Shown: piece after piece, positions 8,376 through 16,478 of the stretch | Layout of the letters: every line of letters starts with the position of its first letter | Position numbering within the stretch: position 1 is the first letter of the stretch | Origin: Acidobacteriota bacterium | Lineage (GTDB): Bacteria; Acidobacteriota; UBA890; WLXD01 | Direction of reading: 5' to 3' | Length of the DNA: 64,000 nucleotides | NCBI GenBank assembly: GCA_012103255.1 | Contig: WLXD01000001.1 | Coordinates: 1,315,501-1,379,500 of the forward strand | Program-made: the position numbers and the translations under genes | Notes under the pieces: model-generated | Seen by the model: the letters and a program-made list of their open reading frames with translations, nothing else | Databases searched by the model: none | What the model was told of the DNA's origin: nothing

Positions 8376-9437
8376 CTATTCGATCTCGCCGCGGGCTTCG
8401 AGCCAGGCGCGTTCGATCGCCTCCGGCAAGACCTGGTCGAAGAAGTTGCCGGACATCGCGTCGGACGCCAGCGCTGCCCGGGCGGGGCTCAGGTCGATCG
8501 ACGCAATCGTGGTTTCGAGGTCGTCGCCGCGTTCGGCGGCGGCGCCAGCCTGTTGAACCAGCGAGTCCAGGAAGTCCGCGATGGCTTCAAGCTTCGTCTG
8601 ATCGCGGAATACCGTGCCATGTCCTGGCACGATGGCCGCGGCGCCAAGATCCGCGATGCGTTCGAGCGCAGCTACCCACCCCTTGGGGTAGCTGTGGCCC
8701 GCGTACGGCATGTCGTCGACGAGATCGCCGGTTGCCACAACTTCTGCTTCGGGCAGCCAAACGACCGTGTCTCCGCGGGTGTGCCCGCCGAAGTGGATTA
8801 ACTCGATGGTCTGCCCGGCACGCCGCAGTCGCTGTCGTAGCCCGTAAGGTCGATTGGGAAGTATCCACTGCAGGTCGCGGTTCTCTTGCAGCCATGCTTC
8901 CGCCTGGATGATCGTGGCCCGCTGTTCGCCGCGATCTTCGTCCGACATCTCGGAGCCGTCGCGAAACACGCCGCGCTCCAGGCGTTCGCGTGCGCCGGGA
9001 AGTTCGGTGTCGAAGTACTCGACCCGCTCCTGCACGGAGGCCGCCGCGCGCTCCACGATGTCCTCGCCAAGGCTGGTGTGCCCCATGAACTCCACGTCCT
9101 CGCCGAACGCGGAGCGATACAGAACGTTGTTCTGCGTGTGGTCGCTGTGCCAGTGCGTGTTGATCACCGTCCGGACGGGCGCATCGGTGTGCTCACGAAT
9201 CCAATCGATGATCGCTCCAGTCGCGCGTCGGTCCGATTGTGAGTCCACCACGACAACATCGCTCGGCCCGATGACCACGAGGGTGTTGGAGTCGTCGAAC
9301 CGTCGTTCCTGAGGTTGCAGAAACGCGAAGACACCCGCGGCCACTTCTTCGACTTGCCACGGATACTCGGTCGTCTGTGCGGACGCACTCAGGCAGAGGG
9401 CCATCGAGGCGGCCACCGCTGATCGGCGAAGCTGCAT
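8376..9437 (-). CDS. Secreted metallo-beta-lactamase-fold hydrolase
   Basis: 353 residues with a signal peptide ending at S-A-S-A-Q. The MBL fold is clear: the zinc motif N-T-H-W-H-S-D-H-T, a second histidine in G-G-H-T-R-G-D, the aspartate in A-T-G-D-L-V-D-D and a late P-G-H-G. A helical C-terminal stretch follows. Substrate unknown; related periplasmic enzymes include lactonases and beta-lactamase-like proteins. ATG 9437 is preferred over ATG 9443 because AAGGG then has a six-base spacer instead of none. The gene is divergent from PadR and the two share 137 bases of upstream DNA. Confidence 0.85.
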   Translation of the reverse strand: MQLRRSAVAASMALCLSASAQTTEYPWQVEEVAAGVFAFLQPQERRFDDSNTLVVIGPSDVVVVDSQSDRRATGAIIDWIREHTDAPVRTVINTHWHSDHTQNNVLYRSAFGEDVEFMGHTSLGEDIVERAAASVQERVEYFDTELPGARERLERGVFRDGSEMSDEDRGEQRATIIQAEAWLQENRDLQWILPNRPYGLRQRLRRAGQTIELIHFGGHTRGDTVVWLPEAEVVATGDLVDDMPYAGHSYPKGWVAALERIADLGAAAIVPGHGTVFRDQTKLEAIADFLDSLVQQAGAAAERGDDLETTIASIDLSPARAALASDAMSGNFFDQVLPEAIERAWLEARGEIE

Positions 9438-9539
9438 GTTCATCCCTTGGTTCTCGCCCCTGGCGGAGAGTAATCCGTTGAGGCTACTTATCCGCGGGCC
9501 AGGTTTCCATGACCGAGGCGACTGGACGACGGATCTTCT

Positions 9540-9579
9540 TCCATGTAATGTCACATTATGTTGTATCGAGTTACATGGA
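9540..9579 (+). promoter_or_regulatory. PadR operator candidate overlapping its own start codon
   Basis: Two nested inverted repeats. The outer one has 9-bp perfect arms, TCCATGTAA (9540-9548) and TTACATGGA (9571-9579), and the second arm contains the ATG at 9575. The inner one is TAATGT-C-ACATTA (9547-9559). The 11-mer CACATTATGTT at 9552-9562 recurs exactly before the second PadR gene at 23.4 kb. TATGTT inside it may be a -10 box. PadR proteins are known to bind ATGT/ACAT palindromes, so autoregulation is likely. Confidence 0.6.
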
Positions 9580-9907
9580 TGAATCGTTGAATCTACCTGA
9601 CATCACGCATCTTCAGTTTCTTGTTCTCAGCGGCCTACGCGACGGCACCCGAGCCGGGCGCGACTTGCGGGCCCTTCTCGCCGATCACGGTGTCCGCCGC
9701 AGTGCGCCGGCCTTCTACCAGATGATGGCTCGACTCGAGGATGCAACGCTCGTTGCAGGTAGCTACGAGACGCGGGTGGATAACGGCCAGGCGATCAAAG
9801 AACGCCGCTACGAGGTCACGCCGGCCGGCGAACGCGCCTGGGAGGCGACGCGCGAGTTCTACCAGGGCCAGTTCGCGACACAACCGCAAGGGGGCGACGG
9901 TGTCTGA
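9575..9907 (+). CDS. PadR family transcriptional regulator
   Basis: 110 residues, mostly one winged helix: L-P-D-I-T-H-L-Q-F-L-V-L-S-G-L at the start, the recognition region P-A-F-Y-Q-M-M-A-R-L-E, then the wing K-E-R-R-Y-E-V-T-P-A-G. The C-terminal dimerisation helix is short, as in subfamily 2. It overlaps the permease gene by eight bases (GTGTCTGA), an arrangement typical of PadR genes paired with ADOP permeases. It probably represses that permease and perhaps the divergent hydrolase. The start is ATG 9575, inside the inverted repeat at 9540-9579. Confidence 0.85.
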   Translation: MDESLNLPDITHLQFLVLSGLRDGTRAGRDLRALLADHGVRRSAPAFYQMMARLEDATLVAGSYETRVDNGQAIKERRYEVTPAGERAWEATREFYQGQFATQPQGGDGV

Positions 9908-12629
9908 ACACATTGCCGTGCCACTCGCCATTCGTTGGGGTCGCAGGCTGCAACCTACCTGGAGCCGTGAGCGAGTCTTCGAGCCTGCGCTCCACGACGT
10001 ATTGAGCCAAACGCGCGGCGGCGGAGCTCCTCGCTCAGCGAAGGTGCTACTGCTCCTGTTGCAGTGCTGGCAGATTGCGATCGTGGAGGTCTGGCGGTTG
10101 TGGCGGGGACGCACCACGCTAGCCCATCGACGTCTGGAGTTCGGCGGCGGGAGTAGCGGCGCTGGCGGGCAGCGCAGCGATCTGCCGCCCGCGCGTCCGC
10201 CGCATCCGCTCGAATCCTGGATACAGGACGCGCGTTTCGCGTGGCGCGCACTGATGTCGCGTCGCGGATTCACGCTGGCCGTGGTTCTGGTGTTGGCGCT
10301 CGGTATTGGAGCCAACACGACGGTGTTCACGATCCTCGACAAGGTCGTGCTTCGGCCGCTCGATTTTCCAGAGCCCGATCGGTTGATCTTCCTCACGGAA
10401 ACGGCGCGGGTTGACGGCGTCGAGACGCCGGCAAACGTAACGGCCGGTGGTTTTCGGACCTGGCGCGAGCGGAGCGAGTTGATCGGCGAGATGGCCGCTC
10501 TTCACGCCGCCACATTGAACCTGACGACGGACGATCGTACGCACCAGCTAGACGGTCTGTGGGTGTCGGGGACGTTCTTCGATGTGCTTGGACAACCGCC
10601 CGCGCTGGGGCCGGGATTCTCGCCTGTTGTGGATCGTACCGAGCGCGAGATCGTCGTCAGCCACGGGATCTGGCAGGACCGTTTCGCCGGTGGCGATCAG
10701 GTGATCGGGTCGGAACTGTATTTCGACGAGGAGCCCTATCGAATCGTCGGGGTTGCCGTCGAGGGTTTCACGTTCGGGTCCGACGTGGATGTCTGGCTGG
10801 CCGCCGAGCGCGATATCCCGCGTCCGCCGATCTCTGATGGTGGCGACTACACCGCGTCCTTTGGCCTGGGCTACCTGGGAGTGGTCGGTCGGATTGCGCC
10901 CGAGGCAACGTACTCGCAGGTGGTTGAGGAAATGGACGCGATTTCTGCGGCCATCAGCGAAGAACAACCCGTGGACCAGAGCGATCGCGGCGTTCTCGTG
11001 CGTCCGCTGCACGAGTACGCGGTGGGCGACGTGCGCGCTCCGCTCGGAGGGCTGGTGGGGGCGGTGGCGCTGGTCTTGCTCATTGCATGCGCCAACATCG
11101 CGAGTCTCCTGCTCGTGCGCGCTAGCGCCCGACGACGCGAGCTCGGTATTCGAGAGGCCATGGGCGCGTCGCGCGGAAGATTGTTCCGACTGCTGCTGGT
11201 GGAGAGCCTGGTGCTGTCGATTCTCGGCGGCGTTGTCGGAATCGTTCTGGCCGCAGTGAGCGCCGAGTTCGTGGTGGCGCTCCTCCCGGAGTTGCCCCGC
11301 ACGATCGACCTGACGCCCGACTTCCGAATCCTGGCGTTCAGTCTCGGCGTGACGGCTGTCTGCGGCCTTCTGTTTGGCACTGCGCCAGCCTGGCAGGCCG
11401 CCCGCGCGGACGTACGGGGAGTGCTCGGCTCGACACGGACGACCGAAGGAGTCGGCGCGCGACGTACGCGGAGTCTCCTGGTGGTCGCAGAGATCGGACT
11501 CGCGCTCGTTCTGGTGGTCGGCGCTGGCCTCATGCTCAAGAGCTTTTCGCGCTTGATCGCGGCCGAACCTGGCTTCGATCCCACCAATCTCGTGGCGGTC
11601 AGCCTTGCCCTGCCTGAGGCTCGGTACGACAACAGCCCTGAGATCGGCCAGTTCTTCGCCACTTCGCTCGAGGCGATTCAGTCGCATCCAGAGGTGGAAT
11701 CCGCCGGCGTCGTTCTGGCCACTCCTTTCTCCGGGAGTGCGGCGCGTATGGATGTCTTCGTAGCCGATGAACAGCCCGATGACACGCTCGATCAGCGCGC
11801 TGTGTTCCAGGTTTCAACGCCGGGTTACTTCCAGACGATGCGCATTCCGCTGAACCGAGGGCGCGACTTTACCGAGGCGGACAACTCGGATGGTGCGCCG
11901 GCCGTGATCGTCAACGAGGAGTTCGTCCGCCGTAGGTTGCCGCCGAACGTGGATCCCCTCGAGGTGAGCCTCCATTTTGGAGACTTCGATCCTGTCCCCA
12001 TCGTGGGTGTGGTGGGGTCGGTGCTGCATCTTGGCTACGGTGGCGATGTGCCCTCCGAGGTGTACATCCCGCAGCAGCAGATGCCGTGGCGCTTCGGAAC
12101 TTTCATGGTTCGGGGGCACGAGAGCGACACCAACCTGGCCGGGATCGTGGAAGACGCCGTGGCCGATGTGGATTCGCTGCAGCCGACCGGCGGAGGCCGA
12201 TCGATGGAGGATGTGATCTACGGTTCCGTGCAGCAGCCTCGGTTTGTGACGACCTTGCTGGGCGTGTTCGCCGGCAGCGCCTTGCTGCTTGCCGCGATCG
12301 GGCTGTTTGGCTTGATCAGTTTCTCGGTCGGCCAGCGCAATCAGGAGATTGGCGTGCGGATGGCCTTGGGCGCGGGAGGCGCGGCCGTGCTCCGCATGAT
12401 CCTTCGGCAGGCGCTATCGTTGGTTGGCTTCGGAGTTGCGCTCGGAGTGGCGGCGGGCGCCGCTCTGAGTCAGCTCCTTGCGAGCCAACTTTACGACGTG
12501 AATCCCACGGACCCGGTGGTCTATCTCACCGCCGTGGTGGTGCTCTCCTCCGCGGCGATATTGGCGGCGTGGCTGCCTGCGCGCAGAGCAACCCGGATCG
12601 ATCCTGTGCGCGCCCTGCGCCAGGACTGA
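9900..12629 (+). CDS. ADOP-type ABC transporter permease (MacB/FtsX family)
   Basis: 909 residues. A 95-residue prefix domain with R-E-R-V-F-E-P-A near residue 24 precedes the first membrane helix (about 124-146, L-A-L-G-I-G-A-N-T). The rest is a duplicated permease: a MacB-type periplasmic domain, an FtsX block (A-C-A-N-I-A-S-L-L-L-V-R), a second signal-anchor and periplasmic domain, and a final FtsX block ending R-R-A-T-R-I-D-P-V-R-A-L. No ATP-binding subunit is adjacent, as is usual for this 'orphan' family. GTG 9900 is the start: AAGGGGG lies five bases upstream and the prefix domain is then complete. Substrate unknown; export or lipoprotein/antibiotic handling is typical of MacB relatives. 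Confidence 0.88.
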   Translation: MSEHIAVPLAIRWGRRLQPTWSRERVFEPALHDVLSQTRGGGAPRSAKVLLLLLQCWQIAIVEVWRLWRGRTTLAHRRLEFGGGSSGAGGQRSDLPPARPPHPLESWIQDARFAWRALMSRRGFTLAVVLVLALGIGANTTVFTILDKVVLRPLDFPEPDRLIFLTETARVDGVETPANVTAGGFRTWRERSELIGEMAALHAATLNLTTDDRTHQLDGLWVSGTFFDVLGQPPALGPGFSPVVDRTEREIVVSHGIWQDRFAGGDQVIGSELYFDEEPYRIVGVAVEGFTFGSDVDVWLAAERDIPRPPISDGGDYTASFGLGYLGVVGRIAPEATYSQVVEEMDAISAAISEEQPVDQSDRGVLVRPLHEYAVGDVRAPLGGLVGAVALVLLIACANIASLLLVRASARRRELGIREAMGASRGRLFRLLLVESLVLSILGGVVGIVLAAVSAEFVVALLPELPRTIDLTPDFRILAFSLGVTAVCGLLFGTAPAWQAARADVRGVLGSTRTTEGVGARRTRSLLVVAEIGLALVLVVGAGLMLKSFSRLIAAEPGFDPTNLVAVSLALPEARYDNSPEIGQFFATSLEAIQSHPEVESAGVVLATPFSGSAARMDVFVADEQPDDTLDQRAVFQVSTPGYFQTMRIPLNRGRDFTEADNSDGAPAVIVNEEFVRRRLPPNVDPLEVSLHFGDFDPVPIVGVVGSVLHLGYGGDVPSEVYIPQQQMPWRFGTFMVRGHESDTNLAGIVEDAVADVDSLQPTGGGRSMEDVIYGSVQQPRFVTTLLGVFAGSALLLAAIGLFGLISFSVGQRNQEIGVRMALGAGGAAVLRMILRQALSLVGFGVALGVAAGAALSQLLASQLYDVNPTDPVVYLTAVVVLSSAAILAAWLPARRATRIDPVRALRQD

Positions 12630-12642
12630 GTTGAACCGCTAG

Positions 12643-12704
12643 ACTCGGACCTCCGCCGCACGGGTTCCCGGCATTGGGCCGGCGTTCTCAGAGGAGGTCC
12701 GAGT
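12643..12704 (+). promoter_or_regulatory. 12-bp inverted repeat covering the SD and start codon
   Basis: ACTCGGACCTCC (12643-12654) is the exact complement of GGAGGTCCGAGT (12693-12704), 38 bases apart. The second arm holds the Shine-Dalgarno GGAGG and the first two bases of the GTG start at 12703. In a transcript reading through from the permease, this would hide the ribosome binding site. TAGACT (12640-12645) may be a -10 box. If transcription starts from it, the first arm is lost and the site is freely available. Confidence 0.6.
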
Positions 12705-14475
12705 GGAGCCAGAGGAGTCCGATCGCGCGTCACACCCGCTGATGCTGTTCGATGGCGTCTGCAATCTCTGCAACGCGGCTGTGCAGTGGGTTCTGGCGCG
12801 TGACCGCGCGGGCAAGATTCACTTCGCCTCCCTGCAGTCGCAGGCTGGCCGCGATGCGATCGAGACCGCGGGGGTCGACCCGGACTCGCTCCCGGACAGT
12901 TTCGTACTCATCGACGAACACGGCGTGCGTACGCGCGCCGAGGCCGCTCTCGGAGTTGCTACCCATCTGGGTTTGCCGTACTCGCTCCTGGGCGCCGCCC
13001 GAGTAGTCCCGGCTGCAATCCGCGACGCGATCTACAGTCTCGTGGCGCGCAACCGCTATCGCTGGTTCGGGCGCGAGAGCACGTGCATGCTGCCGACGGC
13101 CGAGGTAGCGGGCAGGTTCCTGGATGCCGACGAGCCGCGTCCGGTGATCGCGGAGATCGCCTCGGTACCCGCGCCCCCCGGCTGGCTGGCGACATGGTTG
13201 CCGCGGTTGGCCATCACCTACCTGTTGGTCTACATCGCTCCGTTCCCGCTCACATTGTTGAGTTGGTTGCTCCAGATTCCGGGCGTGGCGGCCATTCCGG
13301 GGCTCACGGCGGTCGTGGGGTTCATCACGGGCCTGCACTCGATGATCATGAATCCGATCGCCAGTCAGGTCGGAGTGACGGTCTTCGGCGTCGACGCGTC
13401 GCCGCAGTTCACCGGAAGCGGCGATACGACGTTCAACCACCTGGACCTCCTCGTCGACGCTGTGCTGGCGGTGGTGATCTCGGCGATCTGGGCGTTTCAG
13501 AAACGCGGCATAGCGGTCAGCGCTACGACCTGGGACGTCTCGCGCACCGTGGCGCGGTACTACCTCGGAACGTTCCTGCTCACCTATGGCTGGGTGAAGG
13601 CGTTCCCGCTGCAGTTTCCGCTTCCGAGCCCCGATCGGATGATCCAGCCGTATGGCGACTCCTCGCCGATGGGACTGGCGTGGACCTTTCTTGGTGCCAG
13701 CGTCGGCTATCAGATATTCGCGGGGCTCGCGGAGTTGCTCGGAGGCTACCTGCTGCTCTGGCGCAGGACGACACTGCTCGGCGCCCTGGTGAGCTTTGCC
13801 GTGATGAGCAATGTCTTCGCCATCAACCTGTTCTTCGACGTGCCGGTGAAGCTCTTCTCCGGTCACCTCGCGCTGGTCGCGGTGTTCTTGATTGTGAGCG
13901 ATCTGCCACGCTTGGGGGCGGCGCTTCTCACCGACCTGCCGGCGATGCCGCGTCCGCGAACTCCCTTCTGGATGGCTCGCGGCTGGCGCCGAGGGCGAGT
14001 GATGGCGGTGCACATGTTGTGCATCGCCGCGCTGACGACGGCGCACGTGAACGGCGGTATCGCCGCCAGCCGCTCGCGCGGGGTTCTCACGGAGCCCAAC
14101 CCCCTGCACGGGATTTACCGCGTCGAGCGTTTCGAGCAGGAAGGCCTGACGGACCGCGAGAACGAGGACGCAGACCGCTGGGTCCGGTTCGGCCTGAGTG
14201 CGTTCGCGGCTACGGTGCAGCGGGCCTCCGGCGACGCGGTGCGGATGCGCGTGGTGCTCGACGAGGAAGCAGCGACGCTGTCGGTCTACGACCGCGGCGC
14301 TCAGCCTCCCGGACGGCCCATGTTCGAATTCATCACACCCGAGTCTGGACTTCTCCAGCTGGTGGGCGAGTTCGAAGGCAAGGCGACAACGATCGTCCTG
14401 CGGAAGGATGACGCGGGCGCGCTCCTGACGGAACGCGGTTTCCGCTGGGTCAACGAGTACCCGTTCAACCGATAG
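12703..14475 (+). CDS. DCC thiol-disulfide domain fused to a DoxX/HTTM-like membrane protein
   Basis: 590 residues in three parts. Residues 12-130 are a DCC domain (YuxK type) with D17-G-V-C20-N-L-C23 and a conserved R-Y-R-W-F-G-R. Residues about 165-430 hold several membrane helices resembling DoxX-like proteins, with Y-G-W-V-K-A-F-P-L-Q-F-P and Q-P-Y-G-D-S-S-P-M-G. The last 140 residues are a soluble domain that I do not recognise. The C-x-x-C and the membrane part suggest redox chemistry linked to quinones, which is an inference. The start GTG 12703 has GAGGAGG five bases upstream, held inside an inverted repeat. Confidence 0.8.
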   Translation: MEPEESDRASHPLMLFDGVCNLCNAAVQWVLARDRAGKIHFASLQSQAGRDAIETAGVDPDSLPDSFVLIDEHGVRTRAEAALGVATHLGLPYSLLGAARVVPAAIRDAIYSLVARNRYRWFGRESTCMLPTAEVAGRFLDADEPRPVIAEIASVPAPPGWLATWLPRLAITYLLVYIAPFPLTLLSWLLQIPGVAAIPGLTAVVGFITGLHSMIMNPIASQVGVTVFGVDASPQFTGSGDTTFNHLDLLVDAVLAVVISAIWAFQKRGIAVSATTWDVSRTVARYYLGTFLLTYGWVKAFPLQFPLPSPDRMIQPYGDSSPMGLAWTFLGASVGYQIFAGLAELLGGYLLLWRRTTLLGALVSFAVMSNVFAINLFFDVPVKLFSGHLALVAVFLIVSDLPRLGAALLTDLPAMPRPRTPFWMARGWRRGRVMAVHMLCIAALTTAHVNGGIAASRSRGVLTEPNPLHGIYRVERFEQEGLTDRENEDADRWVRFGLSAFAATVQRASGDAVRMRVVLDEEAATLSVYDRGAQPPGRPMFEFITPESGLLQLVGEFEGKATTIVLRKDDAGALLTERGFRWVNEYPFNR

Positions 14476-14490
14476 CGCGCGCCCGATCGC

Positions 14491-15177
14491 CTATCGCGGT
14501 CCGCGGCCGCGACGGCCGCAGCCGTAGAACACTTCGCCCTCGTATTGCACCTGGACCGTGTAACCGAACCAGGCATCCGCCATCGTGTCGCGGCATGCCG
14601 TGGCGGCGAAGGACGCCTCTAGCTGGCCGTCGACGTTCTCGGCCCTCAGGAGCAGACCGTCGCCAACCAGCTCGCGCATTGCGAGGGTGAATTCGACCCC
14701 ATCGATTTGCTCGGGGGTGCGCCACGTGACGGTCTCCGCCTCGACTGTCACGCTCCAGAATGGCTCGTTGCCCTGAGCTCGATACTCCTCGGCGAGCGCG
14801 TCAGCGCCGCAGCCCGCGGTGTCGCGCGCGGCGTAGTGCAAGCGCGTCATCGTCATGGCGGGTACGCGGCCACCAACGCGTCCGTTGAACTCCACGTAGA
14901 GTTCGCCTCCGCCAGCGCTGAGCTCGTCGAGCACGTTGCGCACCACGATGTCCGCCGCGTGCAGTGGCAGCTCAATGTCGCGATCGCATGCCCGGAATTG
15001 CCAGGTCTCGCCGGTGACCATCGTGCCGCGCACGAAGTTGGCGGTGTCCGGCGCGTCAGCGGTGTTACCACCGGCCGGCGAACCGGCTTGTCCGCAGGCG
15101 ACTGAAAGCACGAGGGCGCCGACCGCGACGAAACGCGCAGCCGACGCCCTCAGGCTCGATCGATGGACCGAGATCAC
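14491..15177 (-). CDS. Lipoprotein of the COG3650 type
   Basis: 228 residues with a lipoprotein signal (V-A-L...L-S-V-A-C) near residue 28. The C-terminal half carries A-Q-G-N-E-P-F-W and C-R-D-T-M-A-D-A-W-F-G-Y, closing with F-Y-G-C-G; these mark a small family of bacterial envelope proteins of unknown role, sometimes annotated as lysozyme-inhibitor-like. The GTG start overlaps the stop of the upstream amidohydrolase (GTGA), so it is the third gene of that operon. It converges on the DCC-DoxX gene 15 bases away. Confidence 0.7.
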   Translation of the reverse strand: MISVHRSSLRASAARFVAVGALVLSVACGQAGSPAGGNTADAPDTANFVRGTMVTGETWQFRACDRDIELPLHAADIVVRNVLDELSAGGGELYVEFNGRVGGRVPAMTMTRLHYAARDTAGCGADALAEEYRAQGNEPFWSVTVEAETVTWRTPEQIDGVEFTLAMRELVGDGLLLRAENVDGQLEASFAATACRDTMADAWFGYTVQVQYEGEVFYGCGRRGRGPR

Positions 15178-16478
15178 CGCTGCGGGCGACCTCGGTACTT
15201 CTCGTAGGAGTTGTCGTGCTTGTTGTCGTAGGGGTCGATGAGGCGGCCCTGGATGACAACGTGGGTCACCTGGGTCGCGATGTCTAGCGGATCGCCATCT
15301 GCGATCAGCAGGTTGGCCACCATGCCGCGCGAGAGCGTGCCGATCTGGTCACCCACTCCCAGAATTTCTGCCGGGTAGCGTGTGATCGCTTTCAGCGCTT
15401 CGTCGTATGGCAGACCGTAGGGCACGGCGGTGCCTGCCTCGTAAGGCAAGGTTCGCGCCGAGGAGGCGTTGTACGTCGAGATGGCGAACTTCACGCCAGC
15501 AGCGTGGAGCTTCGCTGGGGCTGCGTACGGCGCGTCGTACGGATCGTCCTCGCGTGACGGCAACGACTGGGTGGCACCTATGATGAGGGGTACGCCGGAG
15601 GCGGCCACCTCGTCGGCGATGCGCCACGCTTCGCGGCCGCCCGCGATCACCACGGAGACTTCGTTGCGTTCGCCAAATGCAATGACGTCGCGGATCGCAC
15701 GCTCCGCGTTCGCGGTGATCAGCATGGGCTGCTCACCGGCCAGCACGGGGCCTAGCGCCTCGAGCTTGAAGTTGCGCTGGGTCGGGTCGGAGTTCGCGTC
15801 GCTTGCTCTGTAGCGTCGAGCATCATCGAGCAGCGACTCGAGGTTGGCGATGGCGGTGTCGTACTCCTCTTTCGCTTCGGCGAAGGACCGGTTGAATGCC
15901 GTGAAGGTCGATCGGTCGAATCCGCGCGTTTGCAGGTTCGGCCATTGCACGACCATGTAGAGGTTGGAAACGAACATCTCCTCCACGGTCCAGCCGTCCA
16001 GATGGATCAGCGATCCCTGGCCCGCGATTCCTGCACCCTGCGGCGCGGCGACCGCATGGGTAACGCCGTTCGCGCGGGTCACCGGAATGATCTCGCTGGC
16101 CGGGTGCACGGCGGTTGCGGCTTCCAGATGCGGGTTGCTATCGCCGAGTTCACGGAAGTCCGACGTGACCGGCACCTGTCCGATTTCCGTCAGGCCGATC
16201 CGTGTGACCGAGTCGAAGAACCCCGGATACAGATGCTGCCCGGAGACGTCGATCACCTCCGCACCACGTGGAATCTCCGTGTCGGGGCCTCCGACGATCG
16301 CGATCCGATTGCCCCGCAGGACGATGACGCCGTTCTCGATCGGGCCTTCGCCGTCGACGAGCGTGTGAATCATCGCGCCGCGCAGCGCCAGCATGGAGTC
16401 CTGGGCCGCGGCGGGGCCAAAGGCTCCCGCGAACATCACCAGCGCGAGCACCGCGAATGTCTGACTGAAGCGCTTCAT
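15174..16478 (-). CDS. Secreted amidohydrolase family protein
   Basis: 434 residues with a signal peptide (A-F-G-P-A-A-A-Q). The amidohydrolase frame is visible: I-V-L-R-G-N-R-I-A-I-V-G, H-L-Y-P-G-F-F-D, and the terminal G-T-L-S-R-G-M-V-A-N-L-L-I-A-D-G-D-P. The usual H-x-H after the first strand is not present (F-F-D-S replaces it) and other metal-binding histidines are sparse. It may therefore be a non-catalytic partner of the double-domain protein upstream. ATG 16478 overlaps that gene by four bases (ATGA). Confidence 0.8.
   Translation of the reverse strand: MKRFSQTFAVLALVMFAGAFGPAAAQDSMLALRGAMIHTLVDGEGPIENGVIVLRGNRIAIVGGPDTEIPRGAEVIDVSGQHLYPGFFDSVTRIGLTEIGQVPVTSDFRELGDSNPHLEAATAVHPASEIIPVTRANGVTHAVAAPQGAGIAGQGSLIHLDGWTVEEMFVSNLYMVVQWPNLQTRGFDRSTFTAFNRSFAEAKEEYDTAIANLESLLDDARRYRASDANSDPTQRNFKLEALGPVLAGEQPMLITANAERAIRDVIAFGERNEVSVVIAGGREAWRIADEVAASGVPLIIGATQSLPSREDDPYDAPYAAPAKLHAAGVKFAISTYNASSARTLPYEAGTAVPYGLPYDEALKAITRYPAEILGVGDQIGTLSRGMVANLLIADGDPLDIATQVTHVVIQGRLIDPYDNKHDNSYEKYRGRPQR

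Noticed and set aside
13083-14411. Long alternative frame within the DCC-DoxX gene
   Set aside because: Arg/Gly/Ala-rich shadow of the real frame, which has clear domains.
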